Source: Acidobacteriota bacterium | Lineage (GTDB): Bacteria; Acidobacteriota; Blastocatellia; HR10 | Assembly (NCBI GenBank): GCA_030550025.1 | Contig: JAUQQC010000011.1 | Coordinates: forward strand, 40,428-95,742 | Direction of reading: 5' to 3' | Length of the DNA: 55,315 nt | Shown here: piece by piece, positions 1-8,959 of the stretch | How positions within the stretch are numbered: the first letter of the stretch is position 1 | Layout: each line of letters opens with the position of its first letter | Notes under the pieces: model-generated | What the model was told of the DNA's origin: nothing | The model's database searches: none | The model's input: the letters and a program-made list of their open reading frames with translations, nothing else | Program-made: the position numbers and the translations under genes

Positions 1-7
1 TAGGGTC

Positions 8-1336
8 GTGGATCGCCGGATCGTTATCGGGCTCATCGGCCTCTTGCTCACCGTCCCCGCGCAATGCGGGTTGGCGCCGACGTCCCGGCAGCTCTCGCCG
101 GAAGATGACGCCTTTTTGGAAGACCTCTCCCGTCGCGCCTTTCTCTACTTCTGGGAGCAAACCGATCCGAACACGGGTTTGGTGCGCGATCGCGCCGGAG
201 TCAAGGGCGAACGTCGGTCGGATCTGGCGAGCATTGCGGCGACGGGTTTCGGCCTGACGGCGCTGTGCATCGCCGCCGAGCGGGAGTGGATCGGCCCGGA
301 GGAGGCCCGCGAGCGCGCCCGCACGACGCTTCGGTTTTTCGCCGAACGAGCCTCCCACAAACAGGGCTGGTTCTACCACTATATGAACGCCAGGACCGGC
401 GCTCGCGAGTGGGCGAGCGAGGTTTCGACGATTGATACGGCCTTGCTTCTGGCCGGCGTGCTCACGGTACGACAATGCTTCGCTTCCGACGCCGAGATCG
501 TCGCCCTGGCCACGACGATCTACGAGCGGGTGGATTTCCCCTGGATGCTCAACGGACATCCGACCTTGCTCTCGCACGGATGGACGCCGGAGAATGGATT
601 TCTCTCCGCCCGCTGGGACACCTATAGCGAGCACATGATCCTCTATCTTCTGGCCATCGCCTCACCGACGCATCCGATCTCGCCCGAGGCGTGGTATGCC
701 TGGCGGCGGAATCCGATCACCTATGCCGGCTACACGTACATCTACGGCGCGCCGCCGCTTTTCATCCATCAGTATTCGCACGCCTGGATAGATTTTCGCC
801 AACGCCGAGAAGAAGGCGGAATGCGCACCGATTGGTTCGAGAATTCGATCCTGGCCACGCGCGCCCATCGAGAATTCTGCCTCCGGCTCGCCCGTGAATT
901 TCCCGCGAGTTATTCGGAGAACGTCTGGGGCATCACGGCCTCCGATTGCCTGCGACAGGGGCGAGTCCAGTACTGCGATTGGGGCGGGCCGCCGCCACCG
1001 GGCTTCCCTCGCGATGGGCGGATTGACGGCACGGTCGTTCCGAGCGCCGCCGCCGGTGCGCTCATGTTCACACCGGATCTTTCGCTGCCGGCGCTCCGCA
1101 CCATGCGCGAGCGATTCTTCGCTCAATACGGCGAGCGGTTCTATGGTCGCTACGGCTTCACCGACGCCTTCAATCCGACGACCGGCTGGGTGAACGCGGA
1201 TGTGATCGGCATCAGCGTGGGCATCACGCTGCTGAGCGCCGAGAATCTAAGCGCGGAGACCGTCTGGCGCTTCTTCATGCGCAATCCGGAGATCGAGCGC
1301 GCCCTCAATCTCATCGGTCTCCGAGTTGAAGAATAA
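8..1336 (+). CDS. secreted glucoamylase-like protein (PF10091/GH144-like)
   Basis: The 442-residue product resembles the glycoamylase-like (PF10091) family, which includes GH144 endo-beta-1,2-glucanases; such enzymes cut glucans outside the cytoplasm. Family-like blocks run in order: RAFLYFWEQTDPNTGLVRDR near residue 40, the STIDTALLLAG block near 135, a Trp/Tyr-rich stretch (SHGWTPENGFLSARWDTYSE) near 185, FIHQYSHAWIDFR near 255, and DAFNPTTGWVNADVIGIS near the C-terminus. Residues 1-20 form a hydrophobic export signal; a Cys at residue 20 might be a lipidation site, but the lipobox is poor. The GTG at 8 is the first start visible. The frame stays open to the window edge, so an upstream start cannot be excluded. 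Substrate is inferred from family only. Confidence 0.8.
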   Translation: MDRRIVIGLIGLLLTVPAQCGLAPTSRQLSPEDDAFLEDLSRRAFLYFWEQTDPNTGLVRDRAGVKGERRSDLASIAATGFGLTALCIAAEREWIGPEEARERARTTLRFFAERASHKQGWFYHYMNARTGAREWASEVSTIDTALLLAGVLTVRQCFASDAEIVALATTIYERVDFPWMLNGHPTLLSHGWTPENGFLSARWDTYSEHMILYLLAIASPTHPISPEAWYAWRRNPITYAGYTYIYGAPPLFIHQYSHAWIDFRQRREEGGMRTDWFENSILATRAHREFCLRLAREFPASYSENVWGITASDCLRQGRVQYCDWGGPPPPGFPRDGRIDGTVVPSAAAGALMFTPDLSLPALRTMRERFFAQYGERFYGRYGFTDAFNPTTGWVNADVIGISVGITLLSAENLSAETVWRFFMRNPEIERALNLIGLRVEE

Positions 1337-1533
1337 TCGCACATGCCGCGATGAGCCGACTGCCCTGGGGCTTGCCTCTCGGCTCGTCCTCGGCGAGGTT
1401 CGAACGCCGGCTTCCGCATGCTCACTTTGCGGGATGAGGGGCTCAAGATTCGCCCCCCAGCTCACTCGAAGCCAGATTCGCTCTCCTGCTCCACAGGCTT
1501 TGGAGCCTAATGGTTCCTGACGCGCACGTCCCC

Positions 1534-1539
1534 TATAAT
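1534..1539 (+). promoter_or_regulatory. -10 box (TATAAT) directly before start
   Basis: A perfect TATAAT overlaps the ATG at 1538 and lies 7 nt before an in-frame GTG at 1547, where transcription would be expected to begin. This suggests a leaderless message. No convincing -35 is visible. Confidence 0.45.
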
Positions 1540-1546
1540 GTTTCTC

Positions 1547-3547
1547 GTGAGATTTTGCGGCGCGGAAAGTCGGAAGCTCATCGCTCTCTTTCTCATCGCT
1601 CTCGGGCTCAAATGGCTTCCGCTGCGAGCGCAAGAAGCCACGCTCCGCATCTTCTTCCCCGATGTCGGCCATGGGCATGCTGCGCTCGTCATCTCGCCGA
1701 CGGGGCGCACGCTGCTTCTGGATGGTGGCCCGGACGGAGCGGGAAGCGCGGTCCTTGTGCCACTGATGCGCGATCTCGCGCTCTCCCGCCTCGATGTAAT
1801 GATCGCCACCCATTATGATGCCGATCACATTGGCGGACTGGATGAGGTCGCTACCGCTTTCCCTCCGGCGGTCGCTTACGATAGCGGTGATCTGACGGCT
1901 CCCCGCGAAAGCCGACTCTTCACCGAGTATGTGAGCGCCATCAGCCCCGTTCGCCGAACACTTCGCGCGGGAGATGAAATTGATCTTGGCGGAGGCGTTC
2001 GCGCCACTTGCCTCGTCGCCAACGGTGATCTCCTGAGCGGCGGGCGCGTTGGCATCTTCGGCCGTTCCGATCCGTTTGATCAGCTGGAGAACAGCGCTTC
2101 GATCGGCCTCCTCATCCAATACGGCGACTTCGATCTCTTCATCTCCGGCGACCTCACGGGCGGGGGCGGCGCGACAACAGACGTCGAATCCACGGTCGCA
2201 CAGCTTGTCGGCGACGTGGACGTGCTGCAATTGAGTCATCACGGGAGCGCGACCAGCAGCAACGCGACGTTCCTCTCGCGGCTCAAAGCCGAAGTCGGGA
2301 TCGTGCAGGCAGCCACGGCGAACACATTCGGCCACCCGAGCGTCGAAGTCGTGGATCGCTTCATCACGACAACACCGACCAGTGGAACGAGGCCCACCCC
2401 TCCTGATGGAGATTTCCCACCTGCTCGCCCCCCCATCCTCTTTCAGACCCAGGCGAGTCCACCTTCGGACACGCGCGTGAGCCACCAAGGATTTGTCGCC
2501 GAAGGGACGATCGTCATCGAGACTGACGGGCGCCAATATACGGTGCGCGGCGGACGGCTACAGCCGCGTACATTTCCGACCGACGGAGCCGAACGCGGCG
2601 TGCGCACCGACTTCCCACCGACGATCCTGACGCGGACTTCCCCAGTCATTCCGCAAGCCGGGGAAGCCGTTCTCCTCACGGCGCAAATCGCGGATGATTC
2701 CGGGCAGATTCGCTCGACTCGCTTGACCGTCTCCGTCAACGAGGAAGAACCGATGTCTCTCCCGCTTGCGCGCTTCTCGAAGACGCTCTTTGTCGGGGAG
2801 ATCCCCGGGCAGCCGGATGGGACGCTCGTGCGCTATTGCCTCACGGCCGAAGACGATGCGGGGCATGCGACGACCTCCTGCGGCCTCTATTTCGCCGGCA
2901 TCACACCGATTCATGCCGTGCGCGCCGTAGATGCGTGGGGCGCCCCGCGCTACGAAGGCGCGCCCGTTCGCATCATAGGCCAAGTGACCGTCGGAAGCGG
3001 AGCGTTCAACCGAATGCAAACGGAGGTCTTCGTCGAAGACGAGACGGGAGGAATTCGCGTCTTCGAGTTGCGATCGCAGGATCGACCGGTGAACATCGGA
3101 GATCGCGTTCTGATCACCGGGCGCGTGAAGAGCTTTCATGGACTCCTGGAGCTCGACATCACCAATCCGCTGCCTGTGCCGCCGTTCCCCTCCCCGTTCG
3201 GCATTCGCGTGCTCGACCGCTCGGACACGGAACCCGTTCCTCGATCCGCGCGCATTGCCGACGTAGGCGAAGCCCTCGAAGGACGGCTTGTGCGCATCGA
3301 GGGAGTGAGGATCGTTCAGGGTTCGATTCCGCCGTCCGGCAACGCCAATCTCACCATCACCGACGGCACGGGGACGACGACACTACGCATCCTCGGCTCG
3401 ACGGACATCCCCGGATCGCCGACGCCGACCGGTCCTTTTACCCTCATCGGCATCGTCGGACAATTCGATCGCTTTCGCCCCTTCACGCGCGGCTACCAGA
3501 TCCTCCCTCGCCGCCGCGCGGATCTCATCCCCACCGCGGGTCAGTAA
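1547..3547 (+). CDS. secreted ComEC/Rec2-like metallo-beta-lactamase protein with OB-like C-terminus
   Basis: An exported metallo-beta-lactamase-fold hydrolase. Counted from the ATG at 1538, a signal sequence covers residues 10-31 (KLIALFLIALGLKWLPLRAQ). Metal-site motifs follow: THYDADHIGG at 91-100, SGD at 203-205 and SHHGS at 233-237, the pattern of the ComEC C-terminal nuclease-like domain. Residues about 365-450 form an immunoglobulin-like stretch, and about 475-560 resemble an OB-fold (VEDETGGIRVFEL, VLITGRVKSFHGLLELDI), suggesting nucleic-acid or glycan contact. There are no ComEC membrane segments, so this is a soluble stand-alone version. The start could be the ATG at 1538 or the GTG at 1547; GTG is preferred because the ATG lies inside a TATAAT box. 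Its end overlaps the convergent next gene by 7 bp. Confidence 0.8.
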   Translation: MRFCGAESRKLIALFLIALGLKWLPLRAQEATLRIFFPDVGHGHAALVISPTGRTLLLDGGPDGAGSAVLVPLMRDLALSRLDVMIATHYDADHIGGLDEVATAFPPAVAYDSGDLTAPRESRLFTEYVSAISPVRRTLRAGDEIDLGGGVRATCLVANGDLLSGGRVGIFGRSDPFDQLENSASIGLLIQYGDFDLFISGDLTGGGGATTDVESTVAQLVGDVDVLQLSHHGSATSSNATFLSRLKAEVGIVQAATANTFGHPSVEVVDRFITTTPTSGTRPTPPDGDFPPARPPILFQTQASPPSDTRVSHQGFVAEGTIVIETDGRQYTVRGGRLQPRTFPTDGAERGVRTDFPPTILTRTSPVIPQAGEAVLLTAQIADDSGQIRSTRLTVSVNEEEPMSLPLARFSKTLFVGEIPGQPDGTLVRYCLTAEDDAGHATTSCGLYFAGITPIHAVRAVDAWGAPRYEGAPVRIIGQVTVGSGAFNRMQTEVFVEDETGGIRVFELRSQDRPVNIGDRVLITGRVKSFHGLLELDITNPLPVPPFPSPFGIRVLDRSDTEPVPRSARIADVGEALEGRLVRIEGVRIVQGSIPPSGNANLTITDGTGTTTLRILGSTDIPGSPTPTGPFTLIGIVGQFDRFRPFTRGYQILPRRRADLIPTAGQ

Positions 3548-4743
3548 TCCCCAGACGGAGGCCCCGTCCCCGACACGCGACGAACGCCGATAATCCCATT
3601 AACTTGCGCGGGGCCGGAAGAATCTACGAAGAAAACCTCTCCGGTTACAGGGCTGACAGCGAATCCGGCATTTTGATGGAAGAACCGGGTGACCGGATCT
3701 CCAGCTCTGTTACGGATCGAAGGATCCGCCAAGATTTCTGCCTCCGAGGCAAAGAGCGTGGCCTCTCCCTTCCCCTCTCCGGCATTTCGGATCGCGATGA
3801 TGCCACGGGTGGCCGGATGCCCCGCCGTCCCAAACGTGTTCAGGAGATAGATGACGTCGTCCGGCCCAACATCCACGCCACTGTAACCGACATCCAGAAT
3901 CTCCAAATCCGCCTCGATGTCCGTAGCGGCGACCAGAAGAGAGACCCTTCCCGTCTCGGGATCTACCTCCAGGAGATCATCCGTCGCTTGAGGGCGACCG
4001 CTATTGATGACGACCAGCGTTCGCCGCGATGACCATACGGCGACGTCGTTGAGATCAATATCTTTCCCGATCCCGATGACCTCTTCCAGCTGCGCTTGAG
4101 AGACAAGCTCCGTGGCTGCCGTTCGTCCCCCATCGGGAGCGTGCACATCAATCGTCACGATGCTATCGCCGTAGAAGGCGCCGAACCGGTCGTTCAGCAG
4201 GATGTATGCCGTTGTCCCCAAAACGGCCATCGAGCGGTTCCCTTCGATCGAGGAGACTGGGGAGACTGGCTCAAATGGACGATCGAGACCAGAGATCAGC
4301 GCGACCTCTCCAGTTTGTGGATCAACGCGAAAGAGATAGGCGACTTCAGGGTCCCCACTATCTGTGAGGATGAGGATATGGCCATCACGATCTACATCCA
4401 CAACTTGAGGGGTCATCTGCTGCGGGGCCGGATCCGGACCGTTTTCAGCATCCACCTTGGCCTTAAGCGCCGCTGTATCCGTGACCTTCGTGAGGACCGG
4501 AGGATCCACCGAGACATCGGCGATGAAGATCTCGTTATTCGCCGGATCGGAAAAATCGGTGAAGATCAACCGGCCATCGGGCATCGCGCCCAATCGTCCA
4601 GGGCGCGCTCCCCCCGAGAGCGTTTTCTCCGCGATCTGATTTCCTGATACCGCAAGGCGCACTTTAAGCACGTCAGCTTGTTGCCCCCATAAGGGCGGGC
4701 ATGTGAGTGCGAAGAGGACGATTGAAATCATCCACGTTCTCAT
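3541..4743 (-). CDS. secreted beta-propeller-like protein of unknown function
   Basis: A 400-residue exported protein with a clear signal peptide (residues 1-20, ending PPLWG before QQAD). The mature part repeats strand-turn motifs typical of NHL/SMP-30-like propellers: GRLIFTDFSDPANNEIFIAD near 60, DRDGHILILTDSG near 115, RVDPQTGEVALISG near 140, EVDPETGRVSLLV near 265 and GPDDVIYLLNTFG near 300. No catalytic residues can be assigned. It starts 39 bp downstream of the Oar-like TonB receptor on the same strand, so the two are probably co-transcribed and it may be an envelope partner of the receptor. No specific function is recognised. Confidence 0.75.
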   Translation of the reverse strand: MRTWMISIVLFALTCPPLWGQQADVLKVRLAVSGNQIAEKTLSGGARPGRLGAMPDGRLIFTDFSDPANNEIFIADVSVDPPVLTKVTDTAALKAKVDAENGPDPAPQQMTPQVVDVDRDGHILILTDSGDPEVAYLFRVDPQTGEVALISGLDRPFEPVSPVSSIEGNRSMAVLGTTAYILLNDRFGAFYGDSIVTIDVHAPDGGRTAATELVSQAQLEEVIGIGKDIDLNDVAVWSSRRTLVVINSGRPQATDDLLEVDPETGRVSLLVAATDIEADLEILDVGYSGVDVGPDDVIYLLNTFGTAGHPATRGIIAIRNAGEGKGEATLFASEAEILADPSIRNRAGDPVTRFFHQNAGFAVSPVTGEVFFVDSSGPAQVNGIIGVRRVSGTGPPSGDY

Positions 4744-4782
4744 AAGTCCCCTCCCGTCTGAGAAGTCATCTCTCTGAAAATT

Positions 4783-7700
4783 TCAAAACGTGACGCGCAC
4801 GCCAAGCTGTAGATCACGGGCGCGCAGTCCGAAGATCGGTTGGAGGAAATCGGCACGCGGGCGCAAGGTGAAGACGCGCGCAGTGACGCCACCACTACGC
4901 GTGGCATCGTAAGCATCCACCTGCACGCCGGTGAATTGCGGCCGATTGAAGAGATTGAAGGCCTGAAGGATGAACTCCAGCCGCCGCCGTTCAGCCAGAT
5001 CAATGCGCTTGCGTAGGCTGAGATCAATCTGATTCCGCCCCGGACCACGGAAGGCTCCGCGCCCCCACTGGGGCGCGCGATCATCGGGCACATTGTCCTC
5101 GTTCAAGTCCGTATCCGTGCTCGATCCAGCGAGATCGGCCGTCACGGCGCGCCCGCTCGCGAACGTCGCGATCCCGCTCACGCTCCAATTCCCGAGGACA
5201 TGACGCAGAACCCGATGGCTCGCGTTCTTGAAGAAGGGCATCTGCCAAACGCCGCTGATGACGAGCCGCTGCCGCTCGTCCAAGCTGGAGAGCCCACGAT
5301 CGCGGCGCACGTTGAAGGGATCGAGGATGTCGGTGAAGCGTCCGTCGAGCGCGTTGCGGATGTCATCGGTGGTCTTCGAGAGCGTGTAAGAGACAAGCAG
5401 CGACAACCCGCGATGGAAGCGGCGATTGATGCGCACGGCCATGCCGTGATAGATCGAATTCGCCGCGCTCTCGACCATATTGATCTGTCGGAAATTGGGG
5501 TTTGGCCGAAGCGACGTCGGCGAGACGACGCCGATGCGGGGGAATAGGAACGTGTGAACGACTCGCCCCTCGGCATCCAGCACGCGGATGGTCGCCACTC
5601 CCGCCGGTCCCTCAAGCGGCGGCCGCACGTTGATGTTGCGTGAGCGCGAGATCTTCGCCCCTCGCGTGAAGAGATAGGCCACCGAGACCGTCATCTGTGG
5701 GAACACCTCGCGCTCGATCTCCAGATTTGCCTGCTGCGTGTACGGGTTCACCCGATCCGGCGCGAAGATCATGATGTCCGAGAAGGGATCGGCAAATCGC
5801 ACCCCCCCCGGCGGCGTCTCCAGACGTGGGAATCGGGTCTTCGAGAGATTGAGCGGATCGAGCGAGGTGATCGGCGGAAAGACGATCCCATTAGCCGCCA
5901 GAGCCGTGCCCGAGAGGAAGATGTTGATCGAATACGCGTTGTTGTTGGTCAGGACATCGTTGATCATCAAATTGGGGGTCAAGCCGTAGAAGATCCCGTA
6001 TCCGGCGCGAATGACCATCTTCCCATTCTTGAATGGGGAGATGGCGATCCCCAAGCGCGGCGCCACATTGTTCGTATCCTCGTTGATCCGTCCGGTCTCC
6101 GGCACAAGCGGGTTCACCACAAGCGGCCCCGGAAGGGTCTGCAACTCATACCGCGCGCCGTAGTAGAGCGTCCATCGCGGACGGAGGCGAAACGTGTCCT
6201 GGCCATAGAAGCCATAGACCATCGTGCGCTGTCGCACCAGCGGATCGCCGATGAAAAACCGCTGCGTGTAGTTGCTGATCACGCCATTCAAGAAGTCGGC
6301 GACGCTGCCGAAGCTGTAGGTCCCGTTGACGTTCTGGGCGAAGAAGTTCCGGTCCACGATGCGATTGATGTCGAACCCGGCTTTGATCGTATGCCGCCCT
6401 CGGATGATCGAGACGTTCTCGATCCACTGCACCCGACGCTCCTTCGTGAACCGCCCAGGGAAATCGCCCGGCCGTGCGTGCAAGAACGTCCGACCGCCGA
6501 GATTGAATCCGGAGACGGTGATTTGCGGGAGCATGGGATCGTTCGCGAAATCGCCCGTGTCGTCGAAGACGAAGTTGAAACGGAATTCGTTGAGCAGCGT
6601 CGGCGTGATGACGGAGTTGAGCGCGATGACGCTCGTGTAGCTGTTGGTGAAATTCTTCGCGTTGCCGGTGATGTTGGTCGTCGTCGTGGGCGTCGTGAAG
6701 ACGCCATTTCGAGAATCGAATTGCTGGAAGTTATGCGTGAGCGTGAGCGTGTGATTGGGCGTGATCTGCCAATCGAGTCGGGGGAAGAAATTGATCTGAT
6801 CGAAATCGCGAGGGATGGCGCGCACGAGCGGGCGGAAGAAGCGCTCGGCCAGCTCGCGATCGGGGCCGCGCAAGGCGCGAATCTCGCTCTCCAGGCGTGC
6901 GCCGAGGGTGACCGTCACCGGCTCATTGCGAACCTGGTGATCGTAGTTGAGGAACCAGAAGAGCTTGTTGCGGATGAGCGGCCCGCCGATATTGCCGCCG
7001 AACTGTTGGCGGCGTTCGGGCGGCTTCGGCACGTTGTTGGCGTTATTGAAGAAGCCGTTGGCGTTCCACGCGTCATCGCGGATATAGTAGAAGGCCGTGC
7101 CGCGCCACTCATTGGTCCCCGAGCGGGTGATGGCGTTGACGATGCCGCCGGCCGCGCGCCCGAATTCGGCTGAGAAGTTGCTGTTGGCCACGCGGAACTC
7201 CTGCACCGTCTCCTGACTGAACTGGAACGGCGCGCGCGTGCGACCGCGAATCTCACCGAAGTACGCGTTGTTGTTATCGGCGCCATCTACCTGAATGTTG
7301 TTGAAGACGCGATCCACGCCCGTGAAGCTCACGTTGCCGAAATCGTCGGCGGCCGTCACGCCCGGCGTCAAAAGCACCAACTCCGTCCAATTCCGCCCGT
7401 TCAGCGGGAGCACATCAATGAAGGCGCGATCGATGACCGTGCCCGGCTGCGTGCGGGTCGTCTCGATGAGCGGGAGCGTCTCGGCTGTGACGAGGACTTC
7501 CTCTCGAATGCCTGCCGGCTGTAAGGTGCCGTTCACCGTGAGCGCATCGCCGACGCGCAGCTCGATCCCCTCGAGCTTCAATTCGGCGAATCCCGGTTTG
7601 GTGAAAGTGACCATATAGGTGCCAGGAGGCAGAAGCGGGATGATATAGTGGCCGACGGCATTGGTCTTCACCGTGCGCGTCAAGCCCGTTCCCACGTTCA

Positions 7701-7863
7701 CGGCCGTGACGGTGACCTCGGGCACAACGGCACCGGTGGGATCGTAGACATACCCCTCGAGGGTGGCGGCCGTCGCCTGAGACTGAGCGAAGCCGAGCGA
7801 AGGCGTCAGGGTGACGAGAAGGGTGAGGATGCCGAAGAAGCGAGCAAAGCCAACGCGCCTCAT
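4783..7863 (-). CDS. TonB-dependent receptor, Oar-like, with carboxypeptidase-regulatory domain
   Basis: A 1026-residue outer-membrane receptor. The ATG at 7863 has a good ribosome site (GGAGGGG, 3 nt spacer) and opens a signal peptide (RRVGFARFFGILTLLVTLTP...GFAQ). Next come a CarboxypepD_reg-like domain (TLEGYVYDPTGAVVPEVTVT, about 30-110), a plug with LPLNGRNWTELVLLTPGV near 160, and a long barrel ending in LQLGVRVTF with the terminal aromatic needed for BAM recognition. This is the Oar/SusC-relative type expanded in Acidobacteriota. The ligand is unknown. The frame extends 39 codons upstream, but those codons are not protein-like. It is followed closely by the propeller-like gene. Confidence 0.88.
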   Translation of the reverse strand: MRRVGFARFFGILTLLVTLTPSLGFAQSQATAATLEGYVYDPTGAVVPEVTVTAVNVGTGLTRTVKTNAVGHYIIPLLPPGTYMVTFTKPGFAELKLEGIELRVGDALTVNGTLQPAGIREEVLVTAETLPLIETTRTQPGTVIDRAFIDVLPLNGRNWTELVLLTPGVTAADDFGNVSFTGVDRVFNNIQVDGADNNNAYFGEIRGRTRAPFQFSQETVQEFRVANSNFSAEFGRAAGGIVNAITRSGTNEWRGTAFYYIRDDAWNANGFFNNANNVPKPPERRQQFGGNIGGPLIRNKLFWFLNYDHQVRNEPVTVTLGARLESEIRALRGPDRELAERFFRPLVRAIPRDFDQINFFPRLDWQITPNHTLTLTHNFQQFDSRNGVFTTPTTTTNITGNAKNFTNSYTSVIALNSVITPTLLNEFRFNFVFDDTGDFANDPMLPQITVSGFNLGGRTFLHARPGDFPGRFTKERRVQWIENVSIIRGRHTIKAGFDINRIVDRNFFAQNVNGTYSFGSVADFLNGVISNYTQRFFIGDPLVRQRTMVYGFYGQDTFRLRPRWTLYYGARYELQTLPGPLVVNPLVPETGRINEDTNNVAPRLGIAISPFKNGKMVIRAGYGIFYGLTPNLMINDVLTNNNAYSINIFLSGTALAANGIVFPPITSLDPLNLSKTRFPRLETPPGGVRFADPFSDIMIFAPDRVNPYTQQANLEIEREVFPQMTVSVAYLFTRGAKISRSRNINVRPPLEGPAGVATIRVLDAEGRVVHTFLFPRIGVVSPTSLRPNPNFRQINMVESAANSIYHGMAVRINRRFHRGLSLLVSYTLSKTTDDIRNALDGRFTDILDPFNVRRDRGLSSLDERQRLVISGVWQMPFFKNASHRVLRHVLGNWSVSGIATFASGRAVTADLAGSSTDTDLNEDNVPDDRAPQWGRGAFRGPGRNQIDLSLRKRIDLAERRRLEFILQAFNLFNRPQFTGVQVDAYDATRSGGVTARVFTLRPRADFLQPIFGLRARDLQLGVRVTF

Positions 7864-7897
7864 ACTCCCCTCCACGAATGGGCAGATTTCACCCCTC

Positions 7898-7927
7898 AGT
7901 CTATCACGGCCGCACGACAGCAGGCAA
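7898..7927 (-). promoter_or_regulatory. candidate promoter of the Oar-like receptor
   Basis: On the minus strand TTGCCT (7927-7922), an 18-bp spacer and TAGACT (7903-7898) lie about 35-65 bp upstream of the ATG at 7863. This would let the receptor be expressed independently of nadK. Confidence 0.4.
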
Positions 7928-7967
7928 ACGGAAGCCCGAGAGGATGCGGGGGAAGGGACATCCGGCA

Positions 7968-8855
7968 TCACTTCCCCCAATAGAGTTTGTCGCGCAGGAC
8001 CTGAAAGTAGTTCTTGTTCATCGGGGAGATGAGATCGAAGGTCTTCGCGCTCTTGCGGACGACCACCTCATCCTCAACCTGCAGGGCGAAGCCGACTTGC
8101 CCGTCGAGCGTCAGCGTGACTTCCTCGCGCGGCGTGCGCAAAAGGAGCTTCACTTCCGACGCATCGGAGATGACCAAGGGCCGATTCGTCAGCATGTGGG
8201 GGCAGATGGGCGTGATCACGATCGCGGCGACGGAAGGATGAACGATCGGCCCGCCGGCCGAAAGCGAATAAGCCGTGGAACCGGTCGGAGTGGAGACGAT
8301 GAGGCCATCGGCGCGAAAGGTCGTCACCGAGGCGCCGTCAATCCAACACTCGATCTGGATGATGCGCGCCAGCGCGCTCTTGTTCACGACGGCGTCATTG
8401 AGGACCGAATATTCGGCCACGCACCGACCCGCGCGATAGACGAAAGCGTCGAGCATCCGGCGGGAGTCGATGAATGCCTCCCCCGTCAGCAAGCGCTCCA
8501 AAGCGGGGAACACTTCCTCCAACGTGAACTCGGTCAGATAGCCGAGCCCGCCGAAATTGACACCGAGGACAGGGATGCGCCTCCCGCCCATGAGCCGCGC
8601 GGCGGCGAGCATTGTCCCATCGCCCCCCATCACGATCAGAAGATCAATCGTCGAAGGCAAATCCTCACGCGGCACAAGCGCGGCCCCACACCCGGGGGCC
8701 ATCTCTTCGACGATGGGTTCGGCGACGAGTTCGATGCCCCGCTCCGTGAGGAATCGCCAGAGGTGTTCGATGATCGGCCCCGCCCCTTTGAGCTTCGGCT
8801 TGACCATGAGGCCGACGCGATGAAGGCGCAGCTGCCGTCGTTCGAGCATACTCAT
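7968..8855 (-). CDS. nadK: NAD kinase
   Basis: ATP-NAD kinase phosphorylates NAD to NADP in the cytoplasm. The 295-residue length is typical. The nucleotide-binding GGDGT motif is at 77-81, followed by GVNFGGLGYL, then the NDAVVNK and TPTGSTAYSLSAGGPIV blocks that form the NAD site. The ATG at 8855 sits 5 nt behind a GATAAT box that has a TTGCAG -35 at 18-bp spacing, so the message is likely leaderless; an ATG two codons later is a close alternative. It diverges from the DUF1460 gene across a 104-bp gap. It is not obviously in an operon, because the next gene downstream has its own promoter-like site. Confidence 0.95.
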   Translation of the reverse strand: MSMLERRQLRLHRVGLMVKPKLKGAGPIIEHLWRFLTERGIELVAEPIVEEMAPGCGAALVPREDLPSTIDLLIVMGGDGTMLAAARLMGGRRIPVLGVNFGGLGYLTEFTLEEVFPALERLLTGEAFIDSRRMLDAFVYRAGRCVAEYSVLNDAVVNKSALARIIQIECWIDGASVTTFRADGLIVSTPTGSTAYSLSAGGPIVHPSVAAIVITPICPHMLTNRPLVISDASEVKLLLRTPREEVTLTLDGQVGFALQVEDEVVVRKSAKTFDLISPMNKNYFQVLRDKLYWGK

Positions 8856-8860
8856 GGAGT

Positions 8861-8890
8861 ATTATCCGCCAGGTCCAACGGAGCCTGCAA
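8861..8890 (-). promoter_or_regulatory. nadK promoter (leaderless type)
   Basis: Minus strand: TTGCAG (8890-8885), 18-bp spacer, GATAAT (8866-8861). The predicted transcription start falls on the A of the nadK ATG at 8855. Confidence 0.5.
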
Positions 8891-8945
8891 TGCCCTCGGC
8901 GGTTCGAATCTCGCGCGGCAGTGGCCTCGGACGTCGCCGATGTCG

Positions 8946-8951
8946 TACAAT
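8946..8951 (+). promoter_or_regulatory. -10 box (TACAAT) before DUF1460 gene
   Basis: TACAAT ends 8 nt before the ATG at 8960, placing the expected transcription start on or next to the start codon. No good -35 is visible. Confidence 0.4.
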
Positions 8952-8959
8952 CGCTGAGG

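Noticed and set aside
8899-8915. GGTTCGAATC, tRNA T-arm-like
   Set aside because: The flanking bases do not form a T-stem and no acceptor or anticodon arms fit upstream.
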